A DNA stretch of 64,000 nucleotides from Botryobacter ruber (GTDB lineage: Bacteria > Bacteroidota > Bacteroidia > Cytophagales > Hymenobacteraceae), in the NCBI RefSeq assembly GCF_003347595.2, contig NZ_QCZK02000049.1:1-64000 (forward strand), written 5' to 3'. Shown in pieces: positions 63,572 to 64,000 of the stretch. The position numbers and the translations under genes are program-made. Position 1 is the stretch's first letter; every line of letters starts with the position of its first letter. The notes beneath the pieces are model-generated. The model worked only from the letters and a program-made list of their open reading frames with translations. It had not been told where the DNA came from and did not search any database.

Positions 63572-64000
63572 ATGAAAAAAAAGTATAATCGCTTTTTAAG
63601 CACCACTGCTGCTGCCTTCGTTGTCAGCGGCATGTTAAACATCGCAGCTGCACAACCCGATGCTGTCTCTTCGGTGGCTTCTTTCGATGAAAGCCTCCTG
63701 AACTGGTACAACAAGGATGCCTCTCAGGACAAGATTCACGGGGTGGGCGTAAACCGTGCCTACAACGAACTGCTGCAAAACCGCAAACCAAAGAAAACCG
63801 TGGTCGTGGCCGTTATCGACAGTGGCATCGACATTAAGCACACGGAGCTGCAGGGCAAAATCTGGACAAACCCGAACGAAATTCCGGGTAACGGAATCGA
63901 CGACGATAACAACGGCTATGTGGACGATATACACGGCTGGGGCTTCCTGGGGAACAGTAACGGGGAAAATGTGCAATACGAAACGTACGAGTATGTCCGT
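63572..64000 (+). CDS. Subtilisin-like S8 serine peptidase, partial (runs off the window)
   Basis: 143 codons are visible from the ATG at 63572. The signal peptide (MKKKYNRFLSTTAAAFVVSG) ends near AAAQ. A short N-terminal segment containing FDESLLNWYNKDASQDKIHGVGVNRAY leads to the catalytic-aspartate motif VVVAVIDSGIDIKHTELQG, then GIDDDNNGYVDDIHGWGF, which is typical of Bacteroidota S8 peptidases (calcium-binding Asp-rich loop). The histidine and serine motifs are beyond the edge. Secreted protease, substrate unknown. Confidence 0.9.
   Translation, partial: MKKKYNRFLSTTAAAFVVSGMLNIAAAQPDAVSSVASFDESLLNWYNKDASQDKIHGVGVNRAYNELLQNRKPKKTVVVAVIDSGIDIKHTELQGKIWTNPNEIPGNGIDDDNNGYVDDIHGWGFLGNSNGENVQYETYEYVR

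Overview
The window looks like a chromosomal segment of a Bacteroidota bacterium, most likely Cytophagales close to Pontibacter or Hymenobacter. The pointers are a SusC/SusD pair, a C-terminal type IX secretion sorting domain, a DUF5723 protein, DUF4345 and DinB proteins, and a one-piece periplasmic-sensor/LuxR regulator. G+C is near half. No rRNA, tRNA, phage or conjugation gene was seen. The genus is an inference.

Layout. 1-514: decayed REP-associated transposase between two copies of a short repeat. 0.5-5.0 kb: purL and a pseudouridine synthase. 5.4-12.0 kb: a plant-cell-wall (pectin-side) set, namely a GH43 lipoprotein, a two-domain beta-helix/TIM-barrel-like protein and a PL4 rhamnogalacturonan lyase. 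12.0-18.0 kb: threonine aldolase, a wrecked sugar-dehydrogenase gene next to a large palindromic intergenic block, a ROK kinase, a serine hydrolase and a fatty acid desaturase.

18.3-30.6 kb: a WYL regulator, then a type I CRISPR-Cas locus in the order cas6-cas5-cas8-cas7-cas3-cas4-cas1-cas2, followed by an array of 38 repeats and 37 spacers. This is the most interesting region. cas8 carries a one-base frameshift and cas7 an in-frame TGA. Every other cas gene reads through intact. The Cascade interference complex should therefore be crippled, while adaptation (Cas4-Cas1-Cas2), crRNA processing (Cas6) and Cas3 look usable. The cas6-to-cas3 block is clearly AT-richer than the WYL gene before it and cas4-cas1-cas2 after it, with a sharp change at the cas3/cas4 overlap, which suggests the effector module was swapped in.

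31.4-49.7 kb: housekeeping and envelope genes. These are a 14-fold delta-60 repeat T9SS cargo protein, pcm, a DUF5723 outer-membrane protein, ftsH, a ZIP transporter, a Crp/DUF4345/DinB operon, two cold-shock-domain genes, an MscS channel, an orphan encapsulated-ferritin-type protein, a HAD-like protein with an altered motif, and an MgtC/DUF4010 membrane protein. 50.4-63.3 kb: a beta-glucan (laminarin-type) utilisation locus: SusC, SusD, a PKD surface glycan-binding lipoprotein, GH16 endoglucanase, GH3 beta-glucosidase and a convergent sensor/LuxR regulator. A subtilisin-like protease is cut by the right edge.

Scattered through the whole window is a family of about 28-bp elements (core TGCACCTGCCACCACAGCC, then CTGCTCC) sitting mainly just after stop codons. 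One copy is inside the N-terminal linker of the GH3 gene. Separate palindromic repeat families occur at 4.3/14.0 kb and at 57.4/60.1 kb.
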